Positions 33,472 to 42,588 are shown, counted from the stretch's first letter. The stretch: 64,000 bases of DNA from Trebonia sp036501515 (GCA_036501515.1 DASYAD010000453.1:1-64000); one strand, 5' to 3'. Notes: generated by a model not told the origin, from the sequence alone. Numbers and translations: made by a program.

Positions 33472-34496
33472 GACGGCGAGCTCTCGCTGTCCTGACCGCC
33501 TTCGCCGTCCGGCCCGTGCTTGAGCTTGCCGAGCGCCTCGGCGGCGGCGGAGCCGGCTCCCTCGACGGCTTCGGTGACGTTGAGCTGGACGCTGCGGGAG
33601 CCGGCGCGGTCGTCGAAGTCGCCGTGCGCGCCGTGGTCGCTGCCTGGCGCCTGGTCGGCAGGCTGCCAGAGGTTGGCCGGCTGAGCGGGGTCGGCCGGCT
33701 CCTTCGTCTGCTGCGAGTCGTAGCCGGTGCGGGCCAGGTAGCGGTCGAGCAGCGGGGCGGCGAACTTCTGGGCCACGATCGTCCCGACCGTGGAGGCGCC
33801 GACCCAGTGCTCCTTGCGGTCCGGGTGGTCGGCGGCGAAGGCGATTCCCTGGGCGGCGACTTCCGGCTGGTAGATCGGCGGGACCGGCTGCGCGCGGCGG
33901 GGCAGCCGGGACAGCACCCAGGAGAACTGGGGGGTGTTGACGGCGGGCATCTGCACAATGGTGACCCGGACGCGGCTTCCCTCGTGCAGCAGCTCGCAGC
34001 GGACCGATTCGGTGAACCCGTTGACGGCGTGCTTGGCGCCGCAGTAGGCGGACTGCAACGGGATCGCCCGGTAGCCGAGCGCGGAGCCGCACTGGATGAC
34101 CGTGCCGTGGTCGCGGGGCCGCATGCGCGCGAGCGCCGCCATCGTGCCGTGCACGAATCCCAGGTAGCTCACCTCGGTGACCCGGCGGAACTCTTCGGGC
34201 TTGATCTCCCAGAACGGGGCGAACACCGAGGTGAAGGCGACGTTCACCCAGACGTCGATGGGACCGAACTCGGTTTCTGCCTGCTCGGCGGCCTGCTCTA
34301 CGGCGGGGAAGTCGGCCATGTCGGTGGGGATGGCGAGCGCACGGCCGCCTGCCTTCTCCACGTCGGCCGCCGCCGCCCGCAGACCGTCCTCGCCGCGCGC
34401 GAGCAGCACGACGTTCGCGCCCCGGCGGCCGAAGAGCCTGGCCGTGGCCCGGCCGATTCCCGCGCTCGCACCGGTGATCACCACTGTCTCGGTCAC
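33468..34496 (-). CDS. Short-chain dehydrogenase/reductase with C-terminal extension
   Basis: A 342-residue SDR. The cofactor motif is VVITGASAGIGRATARLF with an Arg-rich second strand (LLARGEDGL), suggesting NADP; the catalytic Ser/Tyr/Lys are in IQCGSALGYRA and SAYCGAKHAVNG. The classical domain ends near residue 250; the remaining 90 residues, rich in Pro, Asp, Gly and Ala, form an unusual tail also seen in some actinobacterial SDRs. The start is a GTG. It shares a 4-bp overlap with the downstream enolase-superfamily gene and diverges from GH15. Substrate unknown. Confidence 0.88.
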   Translation of the reverse strand: MTETVVITGASAGIGRATARLFGRRGANVVLLARGEDGLRAAAADVEKAGGRALAIPTDMADFPAVEQAAEQAETEFGPIDVWVNVAFTSVFAPFWEIKPEEFRRVTEVSYLGFVHGTMAALARMRPRDHGTVIQCGSALGYRAIPLQSAYCGAKHAVNGFTESVRCELLHEGSRVRVTIVQMPAVNTPQFSWVLSRLPRRAQPVPPIYQPEVAAQGIAFAADHPDRKEHWVGASTVGTIVAQKFAAPLLDRYLARTGYDSQQTKEPADPAQPANLWQPADQAPGSDHGAHGDFDDRAGSRSVQLNVTEAVEGAGSAAAEALGKLKHGPDGEGGQDSESSPS

Positions 34497-34579
34497 GTGC
34501 CTGCCTCCTGTGTCGCCTCGGCTGTGCCGACTGTCCTACTGCCTGGCATAGACAGTTCCAAACAAGGAAGTAGGAGGCC

Positions 34580-36379
34580 ATGCGTACTGGCGAGAAGGCT
34601 CAAGCGGGCGCGGGCGACGTGGGCCGGCCACGCGTACTGCGGGAGTACGCCCTGCTCGCGGACGGCGAGCGCGGTGCCGTCATCGGCCCCGACGGCTCCG
34701 TCGTGTGGCTCTGCGTCCCGCGCTGGGAAAGCCCGGCCGTCTTCAGCGGCCTGCTCGGCGGTCCCGGCCACTACACGGTCGCGCCCACGGACCCGTGGCA
34801 TGTGTGGGGCGGCTACTACGAGAACGGCAGCCTGATCTGGCGCAGCCGGTGGGTCGGCGACAGCAAGATCGAGTGCCGGGAGGCGCTCGCGATGCCCGCC
34901 GACCCGCACCGCGCGGTGCTGCTGCGCCGGATCGACGCGATCGACGGGCCGGCCAGGGTCAGCGTGTCGGTCGACATCAGGGGCCGCTACGGGCGCGGCC
35001 GCATGACGGGCTTGAAACGGCACGGCGAGACGTGGACCGGGCGCAGCGGCGGCACCTGGTTCCGCTGGTCGGGGGCAGGCCGGGCGCGGCCCGCCGACGG
35101 CCTGCTCGGCATGCGGGTGCGGCTGGAGGAGGGCGCGCAGCATGACCTCGTTCTGGAGATCTCCGATCGTGAATTTACCGACGAGGCGCCTGATGCCGGC
35201 AAGTTGTGGGCGGCGACAGAAGAAGCGTGGTCGGATGTCGCTCCCGGCTGCGAGGACCTGATCGCGGTTTCCGACGCGCGGCACGCCTACGCGGTGCTGC
35301 ACGGCCTGACCTCGTCGAGCGGGGCCATGGTGGCGGCCGCCACCACGTCGCTGCCCGAGCGCCTGGAAGGCGCGCGCAACTACGACTACCGCTACGCCTG
35401 GATCAGGGACCAGTGCTACGCGGGCCTTGCCGTCGCCGCCCACGGCCCGCACCCGCTGCTCGCCGGCGCCGTCCGGTTTGTCGCGGGGCGGCTGCTCGAG
35501 GACGGGCCAGGGCTGATGCCCGCCTACACGGCGGCCGGCCAGCCCGTCGGCGACGAGACGGCGCTGCCGCTGCGCGGCTTCCCCGGCGGTTCCGCACGGG
35601 CAGGCAACCGGGTCCGCGGCCAGTTCCAGCTGGACGCGGTGGGTGAGTCGCTGTCGCTGTTCGCGGCCGCCGCGCGGCACGACATGCTTTCCACCGACGA
35701 CTGGCGCGCGGCGGAAATCGCCGCTGACGTCATCGGGAAGCGCTGGCAGCAACCCGACGCCGGCATCTGGGAACTCGGCGACAGGCACTGGACCCACTCC
35801 CGGCTCGCCTGCGTGTCAGGGCTGCGGGCGATCGCGGTCGCGGCGGCCGCCGGGCCGCCTGGCGGGCGCGGTCACCGTGCGGCGGGCCGGTGGAGCGCCC
35901 TGGCCGACGCCATCGCGGCCAGCCTCAGCGACAGCGTGCACCCGAGCGGCCGGTGGCAGCGGTCACCAGGCGACGAGCGGGTCGACGCGGCCCTGCTGCT
36001 CCCCGTCGTCCGGGGCGGGTTCCCCGCCGACGACCCGCGGAACGCGGCGACCGTTGAGGCGGTACGCCGGGAACTGGCCGCCGACGGGTACGTGTACCGG
36101 TTCAGCCACGATGACCGGCCGCTGCACAAGGCCGAGGGGGCCTTCCTGCTCTGCGGGTTCTGGATGGCCCAGGTCGAGCACGCCGGCGGCAACCCGGTCG
36201 CGGCGGCCCACTGGTTCGAGCGCAGCCGCAGCGCCTGCGGGCCGGCCGCCCTGTACACCGAGGAGTACGACGTGCACCAGCGCCAGCTCCGTGGCAACCT
36301 GCCGCAGGCGTTCGTGCACGCCGGCACGCTCGAGTGCGCGGTGACGCTGTCCCGCGACGTCAGGCTGGGAAGCGCCTGA
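34580..36379 (+). CDS. Glycoside hydrolase family 15 protein (glucoamylase/trehalase-like)
   Basis: A 599-residue GH15 protein. It has the N-terminal beta-sandwich (YALLADGERGAVIGPDGSVVWLCVPRWESP, DUF5911-like) and the (alpha/alpha)6 barrel with the family signature ARNYDYRYAWIRDQCYAG. The second catalytic region is KAEGAFLLCGFWMAQ, normally G-E-G-A-F, with the Glu present. Actinobacterial relatives include trehalases as well as glucoamylases, so the substrate is uncertain. No signal peptide, hence cytoplasmic. ATG follows AAGTAGGAGG. It diverges from the SDR gene with an 83-bp gap that must hold both promoters. Confidence 0.87.
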   Translation: MRTGEKAQAGAGDVGRPRVLREYALLADGERGAVIGPDGSVVWLCVPRWESPAVFSGLLGGPGHYTVAPTDPWHVWGGYYENGSLIWRSRWVGDSKIECREALAMPADPHRAVLLRRIDAIDGPARVSVSVDIRGRYGRGRMTGLKRHGETWTGRSGGTWFRWSGAGRARPADGLLGMRVRLEEGAQHDLVLEISDREFTDEAPDAGKLWAATEEAWSDVAPGCEDLIAVSDARHAYAVLHGLTSSSGAMVAAATTSLPERLEGARNYDYRYAWIRDQCYAGLAVAAHGPHPLLAGAVRFVAGRLLEDGPGLMPAYTAAGQPVGDETALPLRGFPGGSARAGNRVRGQFQLDAVGESLSLFAAAARHDMLSTDDWRAAEIAADVIGKRWQQPDAGIWELGDRHWTHSRLACVSGLRAIAVAAAAGPPGGRGHRAAGRWSALADAIAASLSDSVHPSGRWQRSPGDERVDAALLLPVVRGGFPADDPRNAATVEAVRRELAADGYVYRFSHDDRPLHKAEGAFLLCGFWMAQVEHAGGNPVAAAHWFERSRSACGPAALYTEEYDVHQRQLRGNLPQAFVHAGTLECAVTLSRDVRLGSA

Positions 36380-36426
36380 ACCGCCGCCGGCGCGCCGTGC
36401 CGTCAGCCGCCCAGCCTGCAGTGCCG

Positions 36427-37159
36427 TTAGCTGCTCAGCCTCCCGCGCAGGGTGCGCGCGTTTCGCACGGCGTTGGCGTCACCGTCGTTGTTGAAGTAGG
36501 CAAGGGTGTCTGCGCCCAGGGCGGCCCATTCCCTGATCCGGTCCGTCCACCAGGACAGGTCGTTGTCGCTGTAGGACCCGCCGTACAGGTGGTCGGCGGG
36601 CCCGTGCAGGCGCACGTAGGCGAACGGCGCGGTGAGCCGGAGGATGCACGGAAGCCGCGCGCCGCTCATCACGCAGTAGGCCGCGCTGTGGTGCTCGAGG
36701 ATCGCGAAGACATCCTCGACGTGCCAGCTCGGGTGACGGAACTCCATCGCGACCGGGATCCACCGCGGGATGGCGCCGAGGAAACCGCCGAGCACCGCGT
36801 CGTCGCGCTCGTGTCCCGGTCCGAGCTGGACCAGCAGAACCGCGCGCTTGTCACCAAGCTCGTGCCAGCCGGCCGCGATGCGCTCGATCCAGGCCCCCGG
36901 CTCACGCAGCTTGCGGGCGTGGGTGAGCCCGCGCGGCGCCTTGACCGACATGCGGAAACCATCGGGAAGCCGCTCGCGCCAGCCGCGGAATGTCACGGGC
37001 CGGGGCCAGCGGTAGAAGCTCGCGTTCAGCTCGACCGTCGGGAACTCCGCCGCGTACCGGGCCAGGCGCTGCCGCGGTGGAAGGCCGGGCGGGTAGAGCT
37101 CCGGGGTCCAGTGGTCGTAGCTCCAGCCGGAAGTGCCGATGCTGGCCGCGGCCGCTCAC
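36427..37159 (-). pseudogene. DUF72 family protein with a disrupted 5' end
   Basis: The body is a clear DUF72 TIM-barrel-like protein (VTFRGWRERLPDGFRMSVKAPRGLTH, AMEFRHPSWHV, FAYVRLHG, YFNNDGDANAVRNA). The family's N-terminal motif is also encoded, as IGTSGWSYDHW from 37140 downward, but no ATG, GTG or TTG precedes it in frame: a TGA lies six codons upstream. A well-placed GTG with GGAGG (37157-37159) sits just there in another frame. A one-base indel within the first seven codons would restore a normal start, so this is either a frameshifted gene, a sequencing error or a gene using ATC. A shortened version could start at GTG 36996. Confidence 0.7.
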
Positions 37160-37228
37160 CTCCAGCCTGTTCGCCAGGATTCGTACGTGAGCCCACTGTC
37201 CCGGTGGAACTGGCCAAAACACTATCGG

Positions 37229-37504
37229 CTATTCGGCCGCACTTCGGCCCGGGTAGCCCCCGTCGGGATCCCACATCTCGAACCCGTCTCCGGCGAAGGT
37301 ATGGACGAAAGTGCACCGGTCGCAGATGAGTGCCGTCCGGGACCTGTTGGCCCACTCCACGTTGAAGAACTCCATGCCGGAGGTGTTCAGCTTGATCTCC
37401 CGCTCGCTGAACAGCTGACCGCGACAGGCCAGGCAAAGCAGCGGCGCACGCTCGGAACCCACCGTCACCAGGGCGGCTGACCGGGACATACGACTCCGTC
37501 TCAT
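37229..37504 (-). CDS. Small zinc-ribbon-like protein of unknown function
   Basis: A 91-residue protein with two Cys-x-x-Cys pairs (LCLAC at about 24-27 and ICDRC about 38 residues later), spaced as in a zinc ribbon. The middle has NTSGMEFFNVEWANRSRT, and the tail is acidic and Gly-rich (GFEMWDPDGGYPG). It may be five residues shorter (start at the second Met). I do not recognise a named family. It lies between the DUF72 and GDPD genes on the same strand with no clear functional tie. Confidence 0.65.
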   Translation of the reverse strand: MRRSRMSRSAALVTVGSERAPLLCLACRGQLFSEREIKLNTSGMEFFNVEWANRSRTALICDRCTFVHTFAGDGFEMWDPDGGYPGRSAAE

Positions 37505-37569
37505 CCAGCTTTGTCATGCTCTCCACCGCGAGGGCGGCTAGGGCAGGACACTGATAACCGGCGAAGGTT

Positions 37570-38295
37570 TTAGGATCGCTTCCGGTCGCGCACTTCGACC
37601 GCGAAGGCGGGCCGGTCGGTGATGAGGACGTCGATTCGCTGGCGCGCTAGCCAGTAACGGATTTCGCGCTCGTTGCTGACCGTCCAGACCATGATCTTCA
37701 ACTGCTTGGCGCGCAGCTGCGGCAGGACCCCGGAGAGCGCGACCCGGTGATCGATTGCGACCCACTCGGCGCCGGACGCACGCACGCGCGACATCGGCCG
37801 CAGGTCGCGGAAGCGGTCCCGCAGCCATACGGCCCGGGGCATCCCGCGCATGCCGCGTCCGATGGACAGTGCGACGGGCACCTCCTCGCCGTCGGGGAAC
37901 CGCGACCTGATGCCGGCGACGGAAGCGTCTTCCAGCGTGGTGACGATGAATTCGCCGGGACCGAGCACGTCGAGCGCCAGCCGCACCAGCTTTTCCTCGT
38001 AGCCTAGTTCTTTCAAGTCCAGGTGACCTTTGGCACGGCCTTTTATCGTGGCGAGGATGTCGGTGACCTTGGGAACTTCGTAGCCAGCCAGGTCGCACAA
38101 CTGGGGATAACCGACCGTTGACAGCGGTATCCCCTGGTTGGTGCGGGCGTCATGGAAAGCGACCAGCTCCTCGTCCGCGGTGCGGCGAATGTCGAACTCG
38201 ACGTAATCGGCCTTCGTCGCCAGAGCCTGCCGGCATACCTCGACGGTGTAATTCTCTCCGGGGGCAGAGTGGCGGGCGTGCGCGGAGATCTCCAC
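37570..38295 (-). CDS. Glycerophosphodiester phosphodiesterase family protein
   Basis: A GDPD-family enzyme of about 241 residues that hydrolyses glycerophosphodiesters. The start of the fold is SAHARHSAPGENT, a slightly altered form of the usual AHRG...PENT, so one His lies at the usual catalytic place. The metal-site acids are in VEFDIRRTADEELVAFHD, the Lys-containing HLDLKE strand is present, and the end has VWTVSNEREIRYWLARQRIDVLITDRP. I place the start at GTG 38295, because the upstream extension (to 38478) consists of repeat-derived sequence. No ribosome site is obvious, so the start is uncertain. No signal peptide is seen with this start. Confidence 0.82.
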   Translation of the reverse strand: MEISAHARHSAPGENYTVEVCRQALATKADYVEFDIRRTADEELVAFHDARTNQGIPLSTVGYPQLCDLAGYEVPKVTDILATIKGRAKGHLDLKELGYEEKLVRLALDVLGPGEFIVTTLEDASVAGIRSRFPDGEEVPVALSIGRGMRGMPRAVWLRDRFRDLRPMSRVRASGAEWVAIDHRVALSGVLPQLRAKQLKIMVWTVSNEREIRYWLARQRIDVLITDRPAFAVEVRDRKRS

Positions 38296-38326
38296 GCTGG
38301 CAATGGTAGCGACCGGCCGCGCGGCA

Positions 38327-38417
38327 GGCAGCACGCGAGCGAGGCAGCACGCGAGCGAGGCAGGACCAGTGCGGAACAGGCCAGCGAGGACAGGCCAGCG
38401 AGGACAGGCCAGCGATG
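38327..38417. repeat. Two short tandem arrays before the GDPD gene
   Basis: A 16-bp unit (GGCAGCACGCGAGCGA) occurs twice at about 38327-38362. ACAGGCCAGCGAGG (14 bp) occurs three times at 38376-38417, the last copy ending GATG. They fill the gap between the divergent GDPD and AraC genes and inflate the apparent GDPD open frame. Confidence 0.8.
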
Positions 38418-38463
38418 AACGGGCGGTCCGGCGACGCGAAATTCGCGTGCGACACTTGGAAGG

Positions 38464-39321
38464 GTGATCGACGAGCACTCCGTGCGACAGCCCGGCGGTG
38501 GACTGCGGTCATACGTGGCCTGGTTCGTCGGCTACCGGCAAGCCGGTGTCGCACCGGCCGCGCACCGCGGGCTTCCGTCGCCCTGGCTGACGATGATCGT
38601 GACGCTCGACGAGCCGCTGGTCATCGCCAGGCACCCGGATCCCCGCCAGCCCGCAAGCGCCCACGACTTCCTGCTGGGCGGCCTGCACACTGCCCCCGCG
38701 CTCATCACGCACGACGGCTGCCAGTCAGGGATCCAGCTGGCGCTTACCCCGTTGGGCGCCCGCACCCTGCTCGGAATGCCCGCGGCCGAGCTGGCCGGCG
38801 TCGACGTGGAGGCGTCCGCCGTGCTGGGGCGGCTGGCGGACGAGGTCAGAGAGCGGGTGCTGGCCGCGCCTGACTGGGCCAGCCGGTTTGACGTGCTCGA
38901 GGATTTCCTGGCCGGCCGGGTGCGGGCCGCGCAGGCGCCTGGCATTCCCGGGCCCAGGCCTGAGGTCAGCTACGCGTGGGACCGGCTGCGGCGCTCCGGC
39001 GGCGCGGTCAGCGTCGCCGACCTGGCCGCCGAGACCGGCTGGTCGGCCAGGCACCTCGGCGAGCAGTTCCGGGCCGAGACCGGGCTGTCGCCGAAGGCCG
39101 GGGCACGGGTGGTCAGGTTCGACCGGGCGCGGCGGCTGATGCTGCGGCGGCAGGCCGCAGGCGGCCGGGTCATGCTGGCTCGGCTCGCGACGGAGTGCGG
39201 CTACTACGACCAGGCGCACCTGGCCCGCGACTTCCGCGACCTGGCCGGCTGCCCGCCGAGCGCGCTGCTGGCGGAAGAGCTCCGAAACGTCCAAGCCGTG
39301 CTGCGGGGCGACTGGGAATGA
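38464..39321 (+). CDS. AraC family transcriptional regulator
   Basis: A 285-residue regulator. The N-terminal domain (LPSPWLTMIVTLDEPLVI ... LALTPLGARTLLGMPAAELAG) is of the type found in actinobacterial AraC proteins with an unknown ligand. The C-terminal domain has two helix-turn-helix units (VSVADLAAETGWSARHLGEQFRAETGLSPKA and LARLATECGYYDQAHLARDFRDLAGCPPSAL). GTG start. It is followed seven bases later by a VOC-domain gene, which it may control. In related pairs the VOC protein is a stress or detoxification enzyme (inference). Confidence 0.88.
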   Translation: MIDEHSVRQPGGGLRSYVAWFVGYRQAGVAPAAHRGLPSPWLTMIVTLDEPLVIARHPDPRQPASAHDFLLGGLHTAPALITHDGCQSGIQLALTPLGARTLLGMPAAELAGVDVEASAVLGRLADEVRERVLAAPDWASRFDVLEDFLAGRVRAAQAPGIPGPRPEVSYAWDRLRRSGGAVSVADLAAETGWSARHLGEQFRAETGLSPKAGARVVRFDRARRLMLRRQAAGGRVMLARLATECGYYDQAHLARDFRDLAGCPPSALLAEELRNVQAVLRGDWE

Positions 39322-39328
39322 TGGGGTC

Positions 39329-39736
39329 ATGAGCGAAAACAAGACACCGCCACCGCCCAACGTGTGGCCCTCGCTGCGCGCCAGCGACGCCCACGGGCTG
39401 ATCAAGTTCCTGACCGAGGCACTCGGCTTCGAGGCGACCGTCGTCTACGACGACGGCGACACCGTCCACCACGCCGAGCTCGCCTGGCCGCCAGGCGGCG
39501 GCATCATGCTCGGTTCGGTCAAGCCCGGTGACCCGCACCCGGTGTGCGAGCCCGGCAACTTCAGCGCCTACGTGGTCACCGGTGACCCGGACGCGCTGCA
39601 CGCCCGCGCGGTCGCGCACGGGGCCAAGGTCACGATGGAGTTGTGCGACACCGACTACGGCTCACGGGACTTCGCGATCGAAGATCCCGAGGGCAACCAC
39701 TGGTCGTTCGGCACCTACGCGGGGGCGCCCCGCTAG
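39329..39736 (+). CDS. VOC (glyoxalase/bleomycin resistance) family protein
   Basis: A 135-residue single VOC domain protein: WPSLRASDAHGLIKFLTEALGFEATVVYDDG forms the first beta-alpha-beta-beta-beta unit and AYVVTGDPDALHARAVAHGAKVTMELCDTDYGSRDFAIEDPEGNHWSFGTY the second, with the late Glu/His positions of metal-binding members. This sub-type is often annotated glyoxalase or PhnB-like. It is coupled to the upstream AraC regulator, and its stop overlaps the convergent YihY stop within CTAG. Substrate unknown. Confidence 0.88.
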   Translation: MSENKTPPPPNVWPSLRASDAHGLIKFLTEALGFEATVVYDDGDTVHHAELAWPPGGGIMLGSVKPGDPHPVCEPGNFSAYVVTGDPDALHARAVAHGAKVTMELCDTDYGSRDFAIEDPEGNHWSFGTYAGAPR

Positions 39737-40818
39737 GCAGCTGTACCGGGACCCTCGGCGGCGGCATCGGGCGCCATACCGGGATCGCCCGGCGCCGGCC
39801 GGGATCCTGCTTTCCCGGCCCCGCCTTGCGCGGCCCCGCCTTGCGCGGCCTCGCCGAAGCTGACGCTGATGGTCTCGGAGCTCTTGTGCTGCTCGGTGGT
39901 GACGTACGAGGTGTAGGCGCGCACGTCGCCGGGGGTGAGATCGGCGCTGTCGGTGAACGGGGCCAGCAGGCTTCGCGGCCACATATGCCGGGCGCGCACC
40001 GCGTTGAACTCGGCGCAGAGAATCACCGTGGCCGATCCGACGTAGATCCAGGCGAGCAGGCCGAGCACGACCGCGAACAGGCCGTACGTGGCGGTGGCGC
40101 CCTTGAGTTCCTGCCCGAGCAGCAGGGTGCCCGCCAGCTGCAGGCCCTGCCAGGTCACGGCGGCGGCGACGGCGCCCGCGCGGATCTCCTTCACGGTGAC
40201 GTGCGGGGCGGTCAAGACCCGGAACGCCACCGTGAACAGGGTAATGTTCAGCACGATGGCGACCGAGGCGGCGGCCGCTCGCACGCTAATTGTGAGCACG
40301 ACGCCGTAGGAGTCGGCAGCCGAGCCCAGCGCGGACAGCACGGTGGTGATGATCACGCTGCCGCCGCCGGCCGCCAGCAGCAGCAGGCTGCGCAAGCGGG
40401 CCCTGATCGGGTTCGGACGGGCGTTGCGCGGTACGCCCCAGATCTTGTTCAGCGCGTTCTGGGTCGCCTGGACGATGCCGAGTCCGCCGTACAGGCAGCC
40501 GATCACGCCGACGACCAGGCCGGGAAAGCTGCCGTGGAAGGAGCGGACGTTCTTGGCGATCTCGCCGCCGATGACCGGGAACTGGGCGAGCGCGGAGTCC
40601 AGCACCTCGCGCTGGAAGTGCTGGCTGTCGTGCAGCGCGTAGCCGAGGAACGTGGTCACGAGCAGCAGCAGCGGAAACAGCGATACAACGCCGTAGTAGG
40701 TGATCTGCGCGGCCAGGTAGCTGCCCTGGTCGTCGAAGAACTTGTAGATCACCGCCAGCGACATCCCGGCCCAGCGGTGCCGCCGCTGGTAGGCGTCAAC
40801 CCGGCTGATCATGCCCAT
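39733..40818 (-). CDS. YihY/virulence factor BrkB family membrane protein (copy 2)
   Basis: A 361-residue membrane protein of the YihY family with six helices. Landmarks are AAQITYYGVVSLFPLLLLVTTFLGYAL, GGLGIVQATQNALNKIWGVPRN (the conserved NxxxxVP region) and TYGLFAVVLGLLAWIYVGSATVILCAEFNAV. The C-terminal tail is low complexity and includes a pentapeptide repeat (GGAAQ) from three 15-bp DNA units. It is closer to copy 3 than to copy 1 in the N-terminal pattern (DAYQRRHRWAG versus DGFQRRYRWLG). Function unknown. Confidence 0.9.
   Translation of the reverse strand: MGMISRVDAYQRRHRWAGMSLAVIYKFFDDQGSYLAAQITYYGVVSLFPLLLLVTTFLGYALHDSQHFQREVLDSALAQFPVIGGEIAKNVRSFHGSFPGLVVGVIGCLYGGLGIVQATQNALNKIWGVPRNARPNPIRARLRSLLLLAAGGGSVIITTVLSALGSAADSYGVVLTISVRAAAASVAIVLNITLFTVAFRVLTAPHVTVKEIRAGAVAAAVTWQGLQLAGTLLLGQELKGATATYGLFAVVLGLLAWIYVGSATVILCAEFNAVRARHMWPRSLLAPFTDSADLTPGDVRAYTSYVTTEQHKSSETISVSFGEAAQGGAAQGGAGKAGSRPAPGDPGMAPDAAAEGPGTAA
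39811..39855 (-). repeat. Three tandem 15-bp units in the YihY copy 2 tail
   Basis: TTTCCCGGCCCCGCC, TTGCGCGGCCCCGCC and TTGCGCGGCCTCGCC (plus-strand reading) lie end to end and code repeats of Gly-Gly-Ala-(Ala/Gly)-(Gln/Lys) on the minus strand. Confidence 0.8.
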
Positions 40819-41218
40819 TCCGGCTCCTCGATGCCCGGGTCTTCCCCTGCTCTGATGTCCGCGGCCCTGCGCCGTTTCCGTGGTCCTGCGCCGTTCGGTG
40901 GTCGTGCGCCGTTCGGTGGTCCTGCGCCGTTTCCGTGGCGAGGTCGACTACCCCGCCTGCGGCGCCCGAATACCTCGGGTTCGCAGCGATCGCGTCGCCT
41001 GTCCCTCGTGTCACACGATATAGCCGGCCGGCCGCATTCCCGCCGGTTACGGGCGGATATGGGGCCAGCGGGGCGCCTCATCGGCCCGCCGGGAGCAGGC
41101 CGACGAAGCGCCTGCGCGGCCCGTCGGGCCGCACCCCGCATCCTTACCCTTCGCCAGAACGAGCTTGCCGAACGGGAACCCGCCGGTTAGCATTACTAAA
41201 TCGATTTGCTAGAACGAT
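40819..41218. other. Intergenic region with 18-19-bp tandem repeat
   Basis: About 400 bp upstream of YihY copy 2 with no credible gene. At about 40866-40940 four units built on CCTGCGCCGTTYCGTGGT follow each other with 18-19-bp spacing. The remainder is GC-rich and featureless until the AT-rich palindrome at 41193-41225. Confidence 0.6.
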
Positions 41219-41225
41219 CTAGTAA
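41193..41225. terminator. AT-rich inverted repeat at the end of the topoisomerase gene
   Basis: TTACTAAATCG (41193-41203) and CGATCTAGTAA (41215-41225) are complementary with one mismatch around an 11-nt loop. The right arm overlaps the stop codon of the topoisomerase gene, so it could be a terminator or a protein site. Its AT content is unusual for this genome. Confidence 0.45.
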
Positions 41226-42427
41226 GCCGGTAACGTCCCGGCCCGGGCCGGCCGGGTCCGGCCGCTTCCCGTGAGCATCTTCAGCACCGCCCGTTCGGCG
41301 TCGCCCTTCGTTGCGACGTCACCGAACTCCGTGCTGCGGCCCAGGTCGGCCAGCACCGGCGCGATCGTGGTGCCCTCCTCGTAGAGGGCGATGACGCGCG
41401 GGTCGATGTAAGAGGCGCGCGCGACCGCGGGGGTGTTCCCGAGATACCCGGACACCTCCTTGACCACCCGGGCGACCGCGCGCTTGCGGGCCGCCGCCGA
41501 TTCCGTCGCCGCGGGCTCCGACACGGCCAGGCCCACCGCGGCCAGGACGGTGGCGTGCCAGGTGCGGAAGTCCTTGGCGGTGAAGTCGCCGCCTGACAGC
41601 TCCCGCAGGTAGTCGTTGATGTCACCCGCGGTGACGTTGTGCCAGCGCGGGCCGCTGCGGTACACGAGCAGGTCGGGGATGCCGCCGGCCCGGCGCCGCT
41701 TGAGCCCGCGCACCACCGCGCACACCTGCTCGTCAGCCACCGCGTGCTCGCGGTGCTTGCCGCTCTTCCCGGTGTACTCGAAGCTCAGCTCACACTTCCC
41801 GCACGTCACATGCTCGCGGCGAATCGTGGCGAGACCGAACGACCCGTTCTCGGCCGCGTACTCCTCACCACCAGGACGAAAAAACCCAAGATCGATCAGC
41901 CGAACGGAAGCGGCCAGCACCCGGTCCCTCGACAGTCCCTCCCCGGCCAGGTGACGCTCGACCACGGCGCGCACCCGCGGCAGCACCCGGCCGAATTCCA
42001 TCACCCGGTCGAACTTCTCCCGGTCGCGCCGCTCCCGCCACAAGGGGTGGTACAGGTACTGGCGGCGCCCCGCCGCGTCGGTGCCGAGCGCCTGGATGTG
42101 GCCGTGCGACTGCGGGCAGATCCACACGTCTTCCCAGGCCGGCGGGATCACCAGCGCCTTGATCCGGGCCACCGCCCGCTCGTCGGCCAGCGGTTTCCCG
42201 TCGGTTCCCAGATACTGGAAACCGCGTCCGCGCCGTCGCCGCCGGAAGCCCGCGCCGGTCAGGTCGGACTGCAAGAGCCGCACCCCCGGCTTGGTCTGCG
42301 TCAGCGCCGGCGTGGCGGGCCCGGCCTTGGCCAGCGCGGCGTCAGAGGGAACGGTCTCCGCCAGCCCGGGATGCGTCGTCACCTGGTCACCCACCCCACG
42401 TCGCTCCACCACGCCCATCCGCCCCAT
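41219..42427 (-). CDS. DNA topoisomerase IB
   Basis: A bacterial poxvirus-type topoisomerase IB of about 400 residues that relaxes supercoils through a 3'-phosphotyrosine. The N-terminal domain has GRGFQYLGTDGKPL and VIPPAWEDVWICPQSHGHIQALGTDAAGRRQYLYHPLWR. The catalytic domain has the Arg-containing SVRLIDLGFFRPG, the Lys-bearing loops, RTWHATVLAA, and the nucleophile Tyr in NTPAVARASYIDPRV. The first ~45 residues are not conserved in the family; starts at internal GTG codons are possible. It is a single-gene unit between two YihY genes. Confidence 0.92.
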   Translation of the reverse strand: MGRMGVVERRGVGDQVTTHPGLAETVPSDAALAKAGPATPALTQTKPGVRLLQSDLTGAGFRRRRRGRGFQYLGTDGKPLADERAVARIKALVIPPAWEDVWICPQSHGHIQALGTDAAGRRQYLYHPLWRERRDREKFDRVMEFGRVLPRVRAVVERHLAGEGLSRDRVLAASVRLIDLGFFRPGGEEYAAENGSFGLATIRREHVTCGKCELSFEYTGKSGKHREHAVADEQVCAVVRGLKRRRAGGIPDLLVYRSGPRWHNVTAGDINDYLRELSGGDFTAKDFRTWHATVLAAVGLAVSEPAATESAAARKRAVARVVKEVSGYLGNTPAVARASYIDPRVIALYEEGTTIAPVLADLGRSTEFGDVATKGDAERAVLKMLTGSGRTRPARAGTLPAY

Positions 42428-42535
42428 AGTCCCCGCCGCATCGCCCTAGTCACGTCCCTCACGTAGCGTCACTCCGGGCACTTGGGTCCGGCCACACGGT
42501 CCTCGTCGCGTCAGACGCGGCCACGGAAAGATCTT

Positions 42536-42588
42536 GGAAACTTTTTCGCAAATAGCACATAAGAATTACCAATCAGAAAAAAGTTTCC
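42536..42588. promoter_or_regulatory. Long-loop AT-rich inverted repeat
   Basis: GGAAACTTTTT (42536-42546) is perfectly complementary to AAAAAGTTTCC (42578-42588) with a 31-nt AT-rich loop. It lies upstream of the topoisomerase start and about 50 bp beyond the stop of YihY copy 3, so it could be a terminator for the latter or an operator for the former. Confidence 0.5.

Noticed and set aside
38296..38478. N-terminal extension of the GDPD protein up to 38478
   Set aside because: It is encoded by 14-bp and 16-bp tandem repeats and has no signal peptide character; the fold begins after 38295.
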